A stretch of 64,000 nucleotides of DNA from Amycolatopsis sp. 2-15 (GCF_030285625.1 NZ_CP127294.1:4498501-4562500), one strand, 5' to 3'. Counted from the first letter of the stretch, positions 54,515-63,970 are shown. Program-made: numbers and translations. Notes: a model not told the origin generated them from the letters alone.

Positions 54515-55525
54515 ATGATCAGGAACAGCAAACGGCCCACCATGGCGGACGTCGCCGCCAAGGCCGGAGTGGACCGGGCCGTGGTGTCGCGGGTACTGAA
54601 CGAGGACGCCACCCTCAAGATCCGGGAGGCGACACGGGCCAGGGTGATGGCCGCGGTCGCGGAGCTGGGCTATCAGCCCAACGCCATCGCCCGCAGCCTG
54701 CGGACCGCCCGGACCTCGACCTTCGGCCTGGTCATCCCCGATTTCGCGAATCCGATCTGGGCGAAAATCGTGACGGCCATCGAGGAAGAGGCCGATCACC
54801 ACGACCTGCTGCTGGTGACCGGTAGCGCCCGGCCGGGGTCCGGTCGGGCCGAGCACTTCCTCGGACTGCTGCAGGCAGGCCGGATCGACGGGCTGCTCGT
54901 GGCGGCACCTGTCGCCGCGACGCTCCTGCCTCCGTCGGCCGAACGGCTGCCCTGGCTCTCCCTCAACCAGCGGATCCCGGGGCACGACCGGTACGTTCTC
55001 CTCGATGACCCGGCCGCGGTCGCCTTGGCCGTGGATCATCTCGTGGCACTGGGCCACCGGGACATCGCGCACATCGCCGGCCCGGACACACTGGACAGCG
55101 CCCGCCGTCGGCTCGCGGGGTTCAAGGACGCGATGAGCTCGCGCAGGCTGACGCCCTGCGCCATCGTTTCCGGTTCCTACACCACCGACGGTGGCGAGCA
55201 GGCGATGCGTGAACTGCTGGCCCAGCCGAACCGGCCGTCCGCCGTGGTCGTCGCCAACGTCGCCTCCGCGGCCGGCGCGCTCAACGGCGCCCGGGCAGCC
55301 GGTGTGCGGGTGCCGCGCGAGATCTCGGTCATCGCGATCCACGACCTGCCGCTCGCGCACTGCTTCGAGCCGCCGCTGACCACAGTCCGCATGCCCTTGG
55401 CCGAGCTGGGGCGAGAAGCCTTGCGGGCGTTGATGAACACCACGCCGGAGCAGGACGTGACCGCGGTGATCTCCGAGCCCATCGAGATCATCACGCGCGC
55501 CTCGACAGCCCCCCCGAGAACCTGA
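54515..55525 (+). CDS. LacI-family transcriptional regulator
   Basis: The 336-residue protein begins with a LacI headpiece (RPTMADVAAKAGVDRAVVSR, then VLNEDATLKIREATRARV and the hinge-helix region NAIARSLRTAR) followed by a periplasmic-binding-type effector domain (FGLVIPDFANPIWAKIV, VHISV-like core FGISVIAIHD as ISVIAIHDLPLA). It is divergent from the lyase-symporter-fumarase operon, with operator-like palindromes in between, so it is the likely repressor. The inducer is unknown; a dicarboxylate-related compound is a guess. Confidence 0.92.
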   Translation: MIRNSKRPTMADVAAKAGVDRAVVSRVLNEDATLKIREATRARVMAAVAELGYQPNAIARSLRTARTSTFGLVIPDFANPIWAKIVTAIEEEADHHDLLLVTGSARPGSGRAEHFLGLLQAGRIDGLLVAAPVAATLLPPSAERLPWLSLNQRIPGHDRYVLLDDPAAVALAVDHLVALGHRDIAHIAGPDTLDSARRRLAGFKDAMSSRRLTPCAIVSGSYTTDGGEQAMRELLAQPNRPSAVVVANVASAAGALNGARAAGVRVPREISVIAIHDLPLAHCFEPPLTTVRMPLAELGREALRALMNTTPEQDVTAVISEPIEIITRASTAPPRT

Positions 55526-56452
55526 GCTGGACGGTTCCGTCTTGCGGCGGGTCGGCCGTGATGCCTACTTCCCCGCTGCGAGCTGGTCGAGTTCACCGCG
55601 CGGCGCGCTCTCGTTCAAGCTCGCCGGCAAGGCGAAGACCACGGTGCTGTCCGGCGTGGTCCGGGGCGTCGGCAAGGCACCGGAGCGGAGCGGGAATCCT
55701 CGCCGCCACTGTCCGTCCTGTGAGCAGCTGCCGGCTGCGCAAGGGAACAGTCGCGGACTGTTGATGCCCATCGAATCGAGCAGCGCCTTCGCGGCCGGTG
55801 TCACTGTCTACATGCGATGCAGAGGGGATGAGAGGGGCGGTTCGAGGCTCAATCATCCGACCACCGCCTGGAGCGCGTAGTGGTCCGGACACTCTGGCAA
55901 CGCGGTCGGGTGCACCGCTGTGAACGGCGGTAATCCACCCGGCGCGCCGCGTGGGCGGTTGGGCTCGGTACTGCGGGATGCGAGGTCGAGCTCGGCGTTG
56001 ATGACTGAGAGTGTTCGCGGACATCGTGGCGATCGCAGCCATGGTGGTTGCGGGCAGTACCGATGACGATGCACGGGCCGTGGGCCCCGCGCAGTCTGCA
56101 GGTCAGGTGCGCGGGGCTGACGTCGTTCAGGTCGTGCATCGCGATGCCCTGGAACGTGGCAGGAAAATGCCATTCCGGCTCAGGATGGTCCGGCCGGTCG
56201 TGCTCGTCTCACTCGACGTGCTCGGACAGGTCCCATCCGCGCTTGGTGAGGAAGTCGTGCAGCTGCTGGATGTGGGCATCGTCGATGTAATCGTGGATTG
56301 TCGTCACGTTGGCGTTTCCCAGGGTTGGTCGAGTGCCGGTGTGCTCAGTCGTCGATGAGGGCGCCACCGGGCACGAGGTCCAGTTTCCGAACTGCGACAT
56401 CTTCCCGGCCGAGCACCATGCCGCTCACACCAACCTCACCGACTGATCCGAG
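55526..56452. other. Gene-poor stretch of about 0.9 kb
   Basis: No intact gene is supported. A minus-strand frame at 55565-55804 ends in FALPASLNESAPRGELDQLA and could be a fragment; the minus strand at 56000-56307 holds a probable broken gene listed separately. Other open frames overlap in all phases and look random. Confidence 0.45.
56000..56307 (-). pseudogene. Possible broken hypothetical gene
   Basis: From GTG 56307 the minus strand reads TTIHDYIDDAHIQQLHDFLT then KRGWDLSEHVE and a TGA at 56209-56211. The same frame continues with plausible coding sequence (PEPEWHFPATFQGIAMHDLN, CRLRGAHGPCIVIGTARN), and after about 56020 the better coding signal moves to another frame. A stop and a frameshift in one gene would explain this. 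No family is recognised. Confidence 0.3.
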
Positions 56453-57106
56453 GTGGCGGACTTCGACAGCCCGGACGTGCTCGCCGCGATCAAGACCGGC
56501 GTACGAGAGATGAGTGAACTGGAACGTGCCGTCGAGCTGACCACCCCGCTCCCCACATCGACGCTGCAACCCTTCCTGCGACTTGCCGGCGGGGGGTACG
56601 AGCGCGCCCACGAGTTTTTCGCCCAGACGATCAGACCGGCGCGCGAGATGTCCTACGAGATTTGGCAGGGCGCCGACTGGTCGAAGTACCGAGCCCGGGC
56701 GAAACGGCTGCCGCCGATGATGCACCCGTCCGTATGGGAGAAGGCGTTCTATGCAGTCGTCGATGCGCGCGCTGCCGAGCGGAGGCGACAGATCGAGGCT
56801 GAGGAGGAGGCGGCCCGCAGCCGCGGAAGCGCAGCCGAAAAATGGTTCTATCTGTCGAAGATCTTCGCGCCGATCGACACGGTTAGTCGCACCCTGCTGT
56901 CAAACCGGGAAGTGCAGCGCGTCGAGCGCGAACGCGCTCGGCTCACCAACGCGAAGGAGAGAGCTGAGCAGCAGCTCCAGTCGAGAACCGTGACCGAAGC
57001 AGTGCGATTCTGTCGGGGTATCGCACCATTGCGGGCGAACTGGAGGGTCAAGTTCCCCGTGGTTACTGCACGGACGAACGTCGAACCTGGAGCAGTGAAA
57101 CGTTGA
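56453..57106 (+). CDS. Hypothetical protein, 217 residues
   Basis: The GTG-started product is rich in charged helices: RAAERRRQIEAEEEAARSRG near residue 105 and QRVERERARLTNAKERAEQQ near residue 165 look like coiled coils. No signal peptide, membrane segment or known domain is seen. GAGG just upstream may be the ribosome site. It lies just before the resolvase remnant and may be part of an accessory segment. Confidence 0.5.
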   Translation: MADFDSPDVLAAIKTGVREMSELERAVELTTPLPTSTLQPFLRLAGGGYERAHEFFAQTIRPAREMSYEIWQGADWSKYRARAKRLPPMMHPSVWEKAFYAVVDARAAERRRQIEAEEEAARSRGSAAEKWFYLSKIFAPIDTVSRTLLSNREVQRVERERARLTNAKERAEQQLQSRTVTEAVRFCRGIAPLRANWRVKFPVVTARTNVEPGAVKR

Positions 57107-57172
57107 ATCGTTCTCCGTTCGGGTTTGTGGGTTCCTACTACCGATAACCTGTGATATCCGTTCTGCGAGCGC

Positions 57173-57649
57173 GTGTTCGAGGAGAAGATCAGTCGCAAGC
57201 TCGCCGTCGACGCCCGTCCAGCGCTGACCGCGACGATCGACTACATGCGGACCGGGGACATGCTCACTGTCCAGGAGGTCGACCGGCTCGGCCGCAAACT
57301 CCTCGAGGGCCTGCTCGTGCTCAACGACCTGTGCTCCCGCGGCATCGCCGTCAAGGTCCTCGAGGGCATCGCCGTCGACGAGCACACCGAGCGCAATCTC
57401 ATCCTCGACCTGGCGCTCGCGCTGGCCGAAGACCGCCGCCGCGACAACGTCGGCAAAACCCACAACGGCCTCGACTCCGCCCGCGGCCGCACCGGCGGCC
57501 GGCCCCGCGTCGTTGACGCCGATAAGCGCCGCACCATCCTCGCCCGGCACGCCGACGGCGAGTCCATCCGCACCATCGCCCACGCCACCAAGGTGTCCAT
57601 CGGCACCGTCCACACCGTCATCGCCGAGCAGCGCACCATCAACGTTTGA
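57173..57649 (+). pseudogene. Resolvase/invertase, N-terminally truncated
   Basis: The product matches the C-terminal two thirds of a small serine resolvase or invertase: MLTVQEVDRLGRKLLEGLLV, the helix ERNLILDLALALAEDRRRDN, a linker RGRTGGRPRV, and a Hin-like HTH (HADGESIRTIAHATKVSIGT). The first 50 or so residues with the catalytic serine are missing. A related C-terminal copy is at 61972-62163. Confidence 0.75.
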
Positions 57650-57695
57650 TCACCGCTGGTCAGCCATATACGCCCGATTTTCGGCGAGCTAGTCG
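57503..57695 (+). repeat. Direct repeat of about 193 bp, copy 1
   Basis: The 3' end of the resolvase remnant and about 45 bases past its stop (GCTGGTCAGCCATATACGCC) match 62017-62209 with roughly four in five bases identical, same orientation. The match includes non-coding sequence beyond the stop codons. Confidence 0.8.
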
Positions 57696-57814
57696 GCAAC
57701 CCGGCGGTCGGGTCGGGGCAGCGCCGTCGGTTGGCCGCTGCGGGCCGCGATGCTGATCAGCACCCCTGCCCGTATCTTCGGTGAATCGGTCTCCGGGGCG
57801 CGTAGTGTCCGAGC

Positions 57815-58318
57815 ATGGATCCCGACAGCCAGTACGGCCTGCGCGGACAGTCTGTTCCGGAATTGCTGGGACACTACGCGGCGATCCTGCAGGAGTTGCG
57901 CCGGCGTGGCGTGGTGAGGACTCAGAAGGCGCCGCTGGGTGACTATGCCGAGTGCCTCGCCGCGCGGGTCTACGACGGGGAGCTGGCCCCGAACTCGGTC
58001 ACGTCCTACGACCTGCGGGCTGCGGACGGGCGGCGGGTCCGGGTGAAGGCCAGAACCATCCACCAGGAGACCCGAGGCGCGTCCTTCGCGCCCTTCCGTT
58101 CTTTCGATTTCGACGTCGCCGTCTTGATCGCCGTCGACAGCTCCACCTACAACGTGCTTTGGGCCCGCGAGGTGCCGGCCGCCGACATCGAGGCCGCCAG
58201 CCAGTACTCGGCGCACATCAACGGGCACCGGGTCTCGATCACCGCTGGTGCGCGGCTCGGCACAGACGTCACGACACAATTTAGCGCCGTCCTGTCGGCG
58301 CGACCTCCCAGAACGTGA
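57815..58318 (+). CDS. Putative restriction-endonuclease-fold protein
   Basis: The 167-residue protein has LGDYAECLAARVYDGELAPN, SYDLRAADGRRVRVKARTIH and FDFDVAVLIAVDSSTYNVLW. The order Glu, Asp, then a basic strand with VKAR is like PD-(D/E)xK-fold proteins of the DUF6998 type, whose functions are unknown. There is no partner methyltransferase beside it. The ATG start lies after a clear gap. Confidence 0.55.
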   Translation: MDPDSQYGLRGQSVPELLGHYAAILQELRRRGVVRTQKAPLGDYAECLAARVYDGELAPNSVTSYDLRAADGRRVRVKARTIHQETRGASFAPFRSFDFDVAVLIAVDSSTYNVLWAREVPAADIEAASQYSAHINGHRVSITAGARLGTDVTTQFSAVLSARPPRT

Positions 58319-58517
58319 CATTGGCGTGGACACGGCCAGCTTTACAGCCTCGTCCTGCGGAAACACCGATCAGCGGTGCCTGGGCCGCGGCGACACGATG
58401 AAGCGGGACAGAGCTCGCTACCCGCGTTGCCCGGCGACAGCCACCATCCATCGCGCCCACTCGGAGGTCAGTGCCGGATGAGGTGCGGGTGACGAGTGAG
58501 GGTTGGAGTGCGTCGTT

Positions 58518-59420
58518 TCAGAGTTCCGTTGCGGCTTCCCGCAGGTACGTCTCGAGCTGTCTGATCGGCGCGGTCACGCCTCTGGTATCGAGTCGGCAGG
58601 TGTAGAGACGACGGACGATGGTGGGCTGCCGCATCGGGAGAACCACCACGCTCGGGGGAACGTCCAGCACCAACAATCGCGGCAGCAGTGCGACGCCGAG
58701 GCCTGCCGCGACGAGGTTGAGTGCGGTGCGGAAGTCCATGCCGTCGAAGTCCAGACGATGTCCGCTTCCCCGGTCGGCGCCGATGGGTGAGGCTGCCAAG
58801 TCGCGGACGTCGACCGCGGTGTTGATCCATGCGTCCGACGGCAGGTCGGCGGGGGTGACACTGTCGGCTGCGGCCAGGGGATGACCGGCGGGCAGGACGA
58901 CCATGATCGGATCGTCGATGAGGTGCTCTTGCCTGAGCCCGGCGGGCGCTGGCTCGGGAGCGTGTTCGTAGTCGAAGGTGATGGCCAGGTCGATCTCGCT
59001 CCGGAACAGCAGCGCGTGCGTTTCGCGCTGCTCGAGTTCGCGGAGGGTGATGTGAACTGCCGGACGGGTCGCGCGCAGGCGGGCGAGCGCGGGAGGGACG
59101 ATCGAGGCTGCCGCGGAGATGAACGCGCCGAGCCGCACTTCGCCGACGGTTCCGTCCGCGAGCGCCGCGAGTTCGGTGGCAGCGCGGCTCATCGAGGTGG
59201 TGATCGCGGCCTCAGTGTCGAGAAGGACTTTTCCGGCCTCGGTCGCACGGACGGGACGCCGGACCACGACTCGCGTACCGATCCGTCGTTCCAGTTCCGC
59301 GACCTGCTGTGAGACCGCGGACTGGGTGTAGCCCAGCTCCTGCGCGGCCGCGGCGAACGAGCCGAGCCGCACGACGGCCGCAAGGGTCACCAGATGCCGC
59401 GGATCGAACAGCCAAGGCAT
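58518..59420 (-). CDS. LysR-family regulator
   Basis: The 300-residue protein has the LysR winged helix (HLVTLAAVVRLGSFAAAAQE, then LGYTQSAVSQQVAELERRIG) and an effector domain (GEVRLGAFISAAASIVP, PIMVVLPAGHPLAAAD). It is divergent from the PLP enzyme gene at 59496, with 75 bases between starts, and probably controls it. Confidence 0.93.
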   Translation of the reverse strand: MPWLFDPRHLVTLAAVVRLGSFAAAAQELGYTQSAVSQQVAELERRIGTRVVVRRPVRATEAGKVLLDTEAAITTSMSRAATELAALADGTVGEVRLGAFISAAASIVPPALARLRATRPAVHITLRELEQRETHALLFRSEIDLAITFDYEHAPEPAPAGLRQEHLIDDPIMVVLPAGHPLAAADSVTPADLPSDAWINTAVDVRDLAASPIGADRGSGHRLDFDGMDFRTALNLVAAGLGVALLPRLLVLDVPPSVVVLPMRQPTIVRRLYTCRLDTRGVTAPIRQLETYLREAATEL

Positions 59421-59495
59421 GACGATAAGAGTAGCTTATCGGCCGAGAAGAGATCATTGTTTGTGCTAATCCGGAGTGTGGCCGACGCTGGAGGC

Positions 59496-60572
59496 ATGGA
59501 CTTCACGCACTTCGACACCGCCATCGACAAGCTCCCCCGGCGTCGGGTCGGGTTCTACCCGACTCCGTTCCACGCCGTGCCCAACCTGTCGGCGGCGTAC
59601 GGGATCAACCTCTTCCTGAAACGCGAGGACCTGGCCGGCCCCAGTGCGATCAGCGGAAGCAAAATGCGTCTGGCCGAGTTCATCCTGGGGCGAGCCATCG
59701 AGGACGGGGTGACGCACGTGATCACCCAGGGCGCGTATCTGACCAACTCGGGGCTGCAGTTCGCCGCCGCCTGCCTGAGCGCACGGATCACGCCGATCCT
59801 GGTTCTGACGCGGAACGTGTCCCGACAGGGTGAACTCCGCGAGTTCCGCGGCAACTACCTGCTCAACAAGACGATGGGGGTCGAAACCCACGTCATCAAC
59901 GTCACCGGCAACGAATGGCACTCTCCGAAGGAGGCCGCGCGGATCACCGACGCCATCGCGGTGCGCAAGGCCGAACTCGAGGCGCAGGGGCACAAGGTCC
60001 TCGTCGTCGGAACCGGCGGTGCACACCCCGACGGCTTCATCGCGCACGCCCTCACGTTCCGGGAGATGCTGGAGCAGTCCGATGCCGCGGGGGTCGAGCT
60101 CGACTACGTCTACCACACGATCGGTACCGGGACCGCGCTGCCGGGAATGCTGGCAGCCAAGCTGAGCCTGGGCCACCCGGTGAAGTTCCGGTCGATCTCC
60201 ATCCAGAGGGTCAACGACGAAGACCGGATGAACGCCGGTGTGATCGTCGAACGGACCAAGGCGGTTCTGGCCACCTTGGGTGCGCCCGTGCCCGACGACG
60301 CGACGATCCGCGCCGAGATCGACATCGATCAGCGCTTCATCGGCGAGGACTACGCCGTCGCGTCCCCCGAAAGCACGGCGGCCATCCGCGAGCTGGCCCG
60401 AGCAGAGGGCGTCTTCGTTGGCCCTGTCTACACCGGCAAGGGACTCGCAGGATTGCTCGACCACGCCCGCAGCCGGCGGATCCCCGCCGGCAGCAACGTC
60501 GCGTTCCTGCACACCGGAGACACCGGCAACCTGTTCGAAATCCCGCAAGTCGTCGGCCACATCGCCGACTGA
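59496..60572 (+). CDS. PLP-dependent ACC deaminase / D-cysteine desulfhydrase family enzyme
   Basis: The 358-residue fold-type II PLP enzyme begins RRRVGFYPTPFHAVPNLSAA and has the PLP lysine in AISGSKMRLAEF (family GNKxRKLE). TQGAYLTNSGLQFAAACLSA and the Gly-rich phosphate loop GTGTALPGM follow. Members open the ring of 1-aminocyclopropane-1-carboxylate or release sulfide from D-cysteine; the residues that separate these roles cannot be judged safely here. GGAGG precedes the ATG. The divergent LysR is the likely activator. Confidence 0.85.
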   Translation: MDFTHFDTAIDKLPRRRVGFYPTPFHAVPNLSAAYGINLFLKREDLAGPSAISGSKMRLAEFILGRAIEDGVTHVITQGAYLTNSGLQFAAACLSARITPILVLTRNVSRQGELREFRGNYLLNKTMGVETHVINVTGNEWHSPKEAARITDAIAVRKAELEAQGHKVLVVGTGGAHPDGFIAHALTFREMLEQSDAAGVELDYVYHTIGTGTALPGMLAAKLSLGHPVKFRSISIQRVNDEDRMNAGVIVERTKAVLATLGAPVPDDATIRAEIDIDQRFIGEDYAVASPESTAAIRELARAEGVFVGPVYTGKGLAGLLDHARSRRIPAGSNVAFLHTGDTGNLFEIPQVVGHIAD

Positions 60573-60704
60573 GCCCGCTGCCCGTCAGCCACGATCACCC
60601 TGGACGGCGGAACGGGCCCGGGCAGTTGCCCGGTGCGCATGGAGTGGAATCTCAGCGGCGACGCGCCGCCCGAAGGCCTCTGCTCTCAGTTCCTCTCAGT
60701 GAGG

Positions 60705-60878
60705 TCAGGAGGCCGTCCTGACTTCAATTCCCGTCAGGGTGTGGCCGCGGGGCGAAGAAGTGGACGCGGCGCTGATGAACTCGGTCCCGACGGCAATCGC
60801 GCCGGCCAAGCACGCCAGTTCTCTCGCGGTCGCGGTGACATCCACTTCTCCGTAAATGGGATCCGGCCTGAGTTCCAT
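60705..60878 (-). CDS. Small protein, 57 residues
   Basis: ATG at 60878 follows AAGGAG by eight bases, a strong ribosome site. The product (MELRPDPIYGEVDVTATARE, later LTGIEVRTAS) has a beta-alpha-beta appearance reminiscent of small immunity-type proteins such as Imm32, but this is a weak resemblance. It is just downstream of, and in the same direction as, nothing obvious; the prolyl iminopeptidase gene on the same strand ends 20 bases upstream of it, so the two may be co-transcribed. Confidence 0.6.
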   Translation of the reverse strand: MELRPDPIYGEVDVTATARELACLAGAIAVGTEFISAASTSSPRGHTLTGIEVRTAS

Positions 60879-60897
60879 CGCCGTCGCTCCTTACTCG

Positions 60898-61878
60898 TCA
60901 ACGTGACTCGATACGATCGGCGTGGCGGTCATTGGCCGAGCGCCATGCCTTCACCATGAGCTCGCCGCCGTGGCCTTCGCTCTCTTCGATGATCAGCTCG
61001 CTGCCGGGCCAGGCACGGTGCAGCAACCAGGGGATGACCGCCGGGCCGCTGACGTCGCGCCGACCGTGGATGAGGGTGGCTGGGATGCCACGCAGGCGAT
61101 CCATTCGCTGCAGAATCGGCGGATTCAGGAACGCGTCGTTGGCCCAGTAGTGCGTGACGAGCGTGGCGAAAACACGGAGATCATCGCTCCAGCCGGTGCG
61201 TGGCTGGACATGGCCAGAGCCGATCGAGATGTGGTGATCTTCCCAGTCCATCCACGCTCGGGACGTCGCGTCACGAACCTCAGGGTCGGCGTCGGTCATC
61301 AAACGGGCGTATGCCTCGACGAGACGGCCCTCGTGTCGGCGATAACCGATGCCCGCCTGCTCGGCATGCGTCGCCAGCCGGTCCCACGCTTCGGGGTAAA
61401 CAGCCCCGACTGTCTCGGTGATCCAGTCCACCTGAAACCGGTCGGTCGTGGTGACTGCAATGAGAACAAGGCCCAGCACCCTTTCCGGATGATCCTGGGC
61501 GTAGGCAAGGGTGAGCGTAGAACCCCACGACACACCGTTGAGCAGCCACTCGCCGACGTGAAGATGCTCCCTGACCCGTTCGATGTCAGCAACAAGATCG
61601 GACGTGGTGTTGTCTTCCAGCCGGTAGCCGGCCGTCGTCACAAGCGGCCTTGAACGTCCGCAGCCTCGCTGGTCCAGACCGATGATGCGGAACCGCTCCG
61701 GATCGAGTTTGTTCCGGTATTTGCCGGTGCCGAGCCCCCCACCCGGGCCTCCGTGCAAGTACAGAGCAGGGATCCCGTCAGGGTTCCCCGACTCCTCCCA
61801 GTAGATCTCATGCCCGTCACCAACCGGAAGAAGTCCGGAGGACCGCACCTTCACGTCATCGATCACGAGCGACGACAC
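60898..61878 (-). CDS. pip: Proline iminopeptidase-like alpha/beta hydrolase
   Basis: The enzyme removes N-terminal proline from peptides. The 326-residue protein has the S33-type features: YLHGGPGGGLG oxyanion loop, LDQRGCGRSRP, nucleophile elbow NGVSWGST, and the late histidine in ESEGHGGELM. The start is uncertain between GTG at 61878 and GTG at 61866; longer frames read into the resolvase remnant. Confidence 0.9.
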   Translation of the reverse strand: MSSLVIDDVKVRSSGLLPVGDGHEIYWEESGNPDGIPALYLHGGPGGGLGTGKYRNKLDPERFRIIGLDQRGCGRSRPLVTTAGYRLEDNTTSDLVADIERVREHLHVGEWLLNGVSWGSTLTLAYAQDHPERVLGLVLIAVTTTDRFQVDWITETVGAVYPEAWDRLATHAEQAGIGYRRHEGRLVEAYARLMTDADPEVRDATSRAWMDWEDHHISIGSGHVQPRTGWSDDLRVFATLVTHYWANDAFLNPPILQRMDRLRGIPATLIHGRRDVSGPAVIPWLLHRAWPGSELIIEESEGHGGELMVKAWRSANDRHADRIESR

Positions 61879-61971
61879 TAGCCGGGACGACCGGCCCGCG
61901 AAGCCAGACCGTCCACGCCGATCGCACACTCCCCAACACGACGAGGAGACAGCCGAACGTTCAACAAACGG

Positions 61972-62163
61972 TTGGTTGCGGGACGCCGCGCGGGCACGCG
62001 GCCGGATCGGCGTCGACCCCGCGTCGTCGACGCCGACAAACGCCGCATCATCCTCGCCCGCCACGCCGACGGTGAGTCCATTCGCACCATCGCCCGCGCC
62101 ACCAAGCTGTCCGTCGGTACTGTCCACAACGTCCTCGCCGACCACCGCGCCGCCAGCAACTGA
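61972..62163 (+). pseudogene. Resolvase HTH fragment
   Basis: Only the C-terminal HTH of a serine resolvase remains: RPRVVDADKRRIILARHADG then ESIRTIARATKLSVGTVHNV. It matches the end of the remnant at 57173-57649 at protein and DNA level. The catalytic and dimerisation parts are absent. Confidence 0.75.
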
Positions 62164-62209
62164 TCACTGCTGGTCAGACATATTCACCCGGTTTTCAGCA
62201 GGTACTACG
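62017..62209 (+). repeat. Direct repeat of about 193 bp, copy 2
   Basis: Partner of 57503-57695, covering the resolvase HTH end and about 45 bases beyond its stop. The two copies enclose about 4.3 kb with the nuclease-like gene, the LysR/PLP-enzyme pair, the small ORF and pip. Confidence 0.8.
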
Positions 62210-62360
62210 GGGACCCCGGTGCCCCGGCCATGCCGGCCGGGGCAGACGCGAAGCCTTCGCGTGCGAGAAACCCAGAGTGCGCGGATGACACCCAGGTTCC
62301 TCATTGCGGTGGCCACCGGTCAGAGTCGAAGCGCAACCGCTTAGCGGTAAGTTGCTGCTC

Positions 62361-63179
62361 ATGAGCGAGCTCGACGACGACTTTGCGATGGTCATCGATC
62401 CGACCGTGCCGAGTACCGCCCGGGTCTACGACGCGGGCTTGGGCGGCAAAGACAACTACGAGGTCGACCGGGAAATGCTGCGCAAGGTCCAAGCCGTAGC
62501 ACCCGAGGTGACCGAACTCGCCATCGTCGCTCGAGAATTTCTGATCCGTGCCGTACGCTTCCTGGCTCGCGACATCGGCATCGACCAGTTCCTCGACTGC
62601 GGTTCCGGGCTACCCACCGCCGAGAACGTCCACGAGGTCGCACAACGGTCCAACCCCGACGCGCGCGTGGTCTACGTCGACAACGATCCGGTGGTGCTCG
62701 CCCACGGCCGGGCGCTGCTGGCCGACAACGAGCAAACCCACATCGTCCGCGGCGATATCTTCCAGCCCACGACGCTGCTGGCCGATCAGACCGTGCGCGG
62801 CGAGCTCGACTGGGACAAACCCCTCGCACTGATCCACTCGATGAGCCTGCACTTCTGCGCCGACGACCCGGCCGCCGTGCTGCGTGACTACCTCGACGCC
62901 CTGCCGTCAGGATCGTATGTGGTGCTCAGCCACGCCCTCGACCCCGAAGACGACGAGTACAGCGTCGTCGCCCGCAACATCGAACGCGTATATCAAGGCG
63001 CCTCCTCAGGGCAGATCCACTTCCGTACCCGCGCCGAGATCAACACCATGCTCGCCGGACTCGAGCTGCTCAAGCCCGGCCTGGTCCAGCCGGCCGACTG
63101 GTGGCCCGCGGGCCCCCGCATGCAGCCACTCAAACTCTCCGATCACTGCCTGCTCGCAGCCGTGGGCCGCAAACCCTGA
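62361..63179 (+). CDS. DUF574-type SAM-dependent methyltransferase
   Basis: The 272-residue protein begins with the family hallmark STARVYDAGLGGKDNYEVDR, followed by QFLDCGSGLPTAENVHEVAQ (SAM motif I), VVYVDNDPVVLAHGRALL and LIHSMSLHFCADDPAAVL. Proteins of this type (DUF574, S-adenosyl methyltransferase) are abundant in actinobacteria and of unknown substrate. It stands alone after the resolvase repeat. Confidence 0.9.
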   Translation: MSELDDDFAMVIDPTVPSTARVYDAGLGGKDNYEVDREMLRKVQAVAPEVTELAIVAREFLIRAVRFLARDIGIDQFLDCGSGLPTAENVHEVAQRSNPDARVVYVDNDPVVLAHGRALLADNEQTHIVRGDIFQPTTLLADQTVRGELDWDKPLALIHSMSLHFCADDPAAVLRDYLDALPSGSYVVLSHALDPEDDEYSVVARNIERVYQGASSGQIHFRTRAEINTMLAGLELLKPGLVQPADWWPAGPRMQPLKLSDHCLLAAVGRKP

Positions 63180-63268
63180 CCGAGCCGCTGACGCGGCCGC
63201 AGATACGTGACCGCGCTGCCCCTTTTGGGTTTCGCCGACCGGCCGCAGCCCTGCCGGTCAGCCGATGA

Positions 63269-63970
63269 TCAGTACGACCACTCCCACCCGATGTTGCCGT
63301 TCGGGAAGTAACCGGAGCTCTGGGTCACTTGGACTTTGCCGGTGTTGTATGGCGTGGCGAACGCGATCTGCCCCGTGTAGGCGTGGCCGGGCATGTACGT
63401 CGACGGCAGCTTTTTCAGCGGCGTCACGCACATGTCCGTCTCGATCACTCTCGTGCCGATCGTGCCAGTGGTCGATAGCGAGAATGGATTGATCCTGCCG
63501 GGTAGGACCGTGAACGGGCTTAAGCGTCGCCCCGCGACCTTGTCGGTGTAGGTCTTCACGGTGACGTCCAGGACGACCGTGGCCATGCCCACCGCGCGAT
63601 GGCTGTAGGGGTCACACTTCGGGTCCACGCTGATCTTCGTGATCCAGAAGTCGACCGCATTGCTGCCGTCCCTGTTGGTGATTCCGACTCGTTCCCCGAC
63701 CTTCTTCGCCAGGTAGGTGGCCGCCGCCCCAGGCGCCGGTGCGGCCTCCGGCGGTGTGATGGGCACGATCTCGGGGCGGAAGTGGGGCGTGGTGGCGGGC
63801 GGCGCGTGGGTGGCGGGCGTCGCGTGGGTGCCGCATGCGGTCAGGCCGAACGCGGCGACCGCCGTGGCATGAGCAGGACAAAGCGCCTGGGCAAGTCGTA
63901 ATCCCTTGGTCAAGTGTGCTGGTGGTAGCCGGGACTGCGGGCCAGACGACGGCCTGTAGCCGATCCGCAT
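63269..63970 (-). CDS. Putative lipoprotein with DUF4352-like domain
   Basis: A lipobox-like LTACG follows a hydrophobic stretch (AVAAFGLTAC), so the mature protein would be lipid-anchored outside the membrane, with a Thr/Pro/Ala linker (ATPATHAPPATTP) and then a beta-sandwich region (AVDFWITKISVDPKCD, GMATVVLDVTVKTYTDK) typical of DUF4352. The true start is unclear: the visible ATG gives a 45-residue leader, and a TTG nearer the lipobox (LTKGLRLAQAL) is possible. The gene ends 30 bases before the window edge on its 5' side. Confidence 0.65.
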   Translation of the reverse strand: MRIGYRPSSGPQSRLPPAHLTKGLRLAQALCPAHATAVAAFGLTACGTHATPATHAPPATTPHFRPEIVPITPPEAAPAPGAAATYLAKKVGERVGITNRDGSNAVDFWITKISVDPKCDPYSHRAVGMATVVLDVTVKTYTDKVAGRRLSPFTVLPGRINPFSLSTTGTIGTRVIETDMCVTPLKKLPSTYMPGHAYTGQIAFATPYNTGKVQVTQSSGYFPNGNIGWEWSY

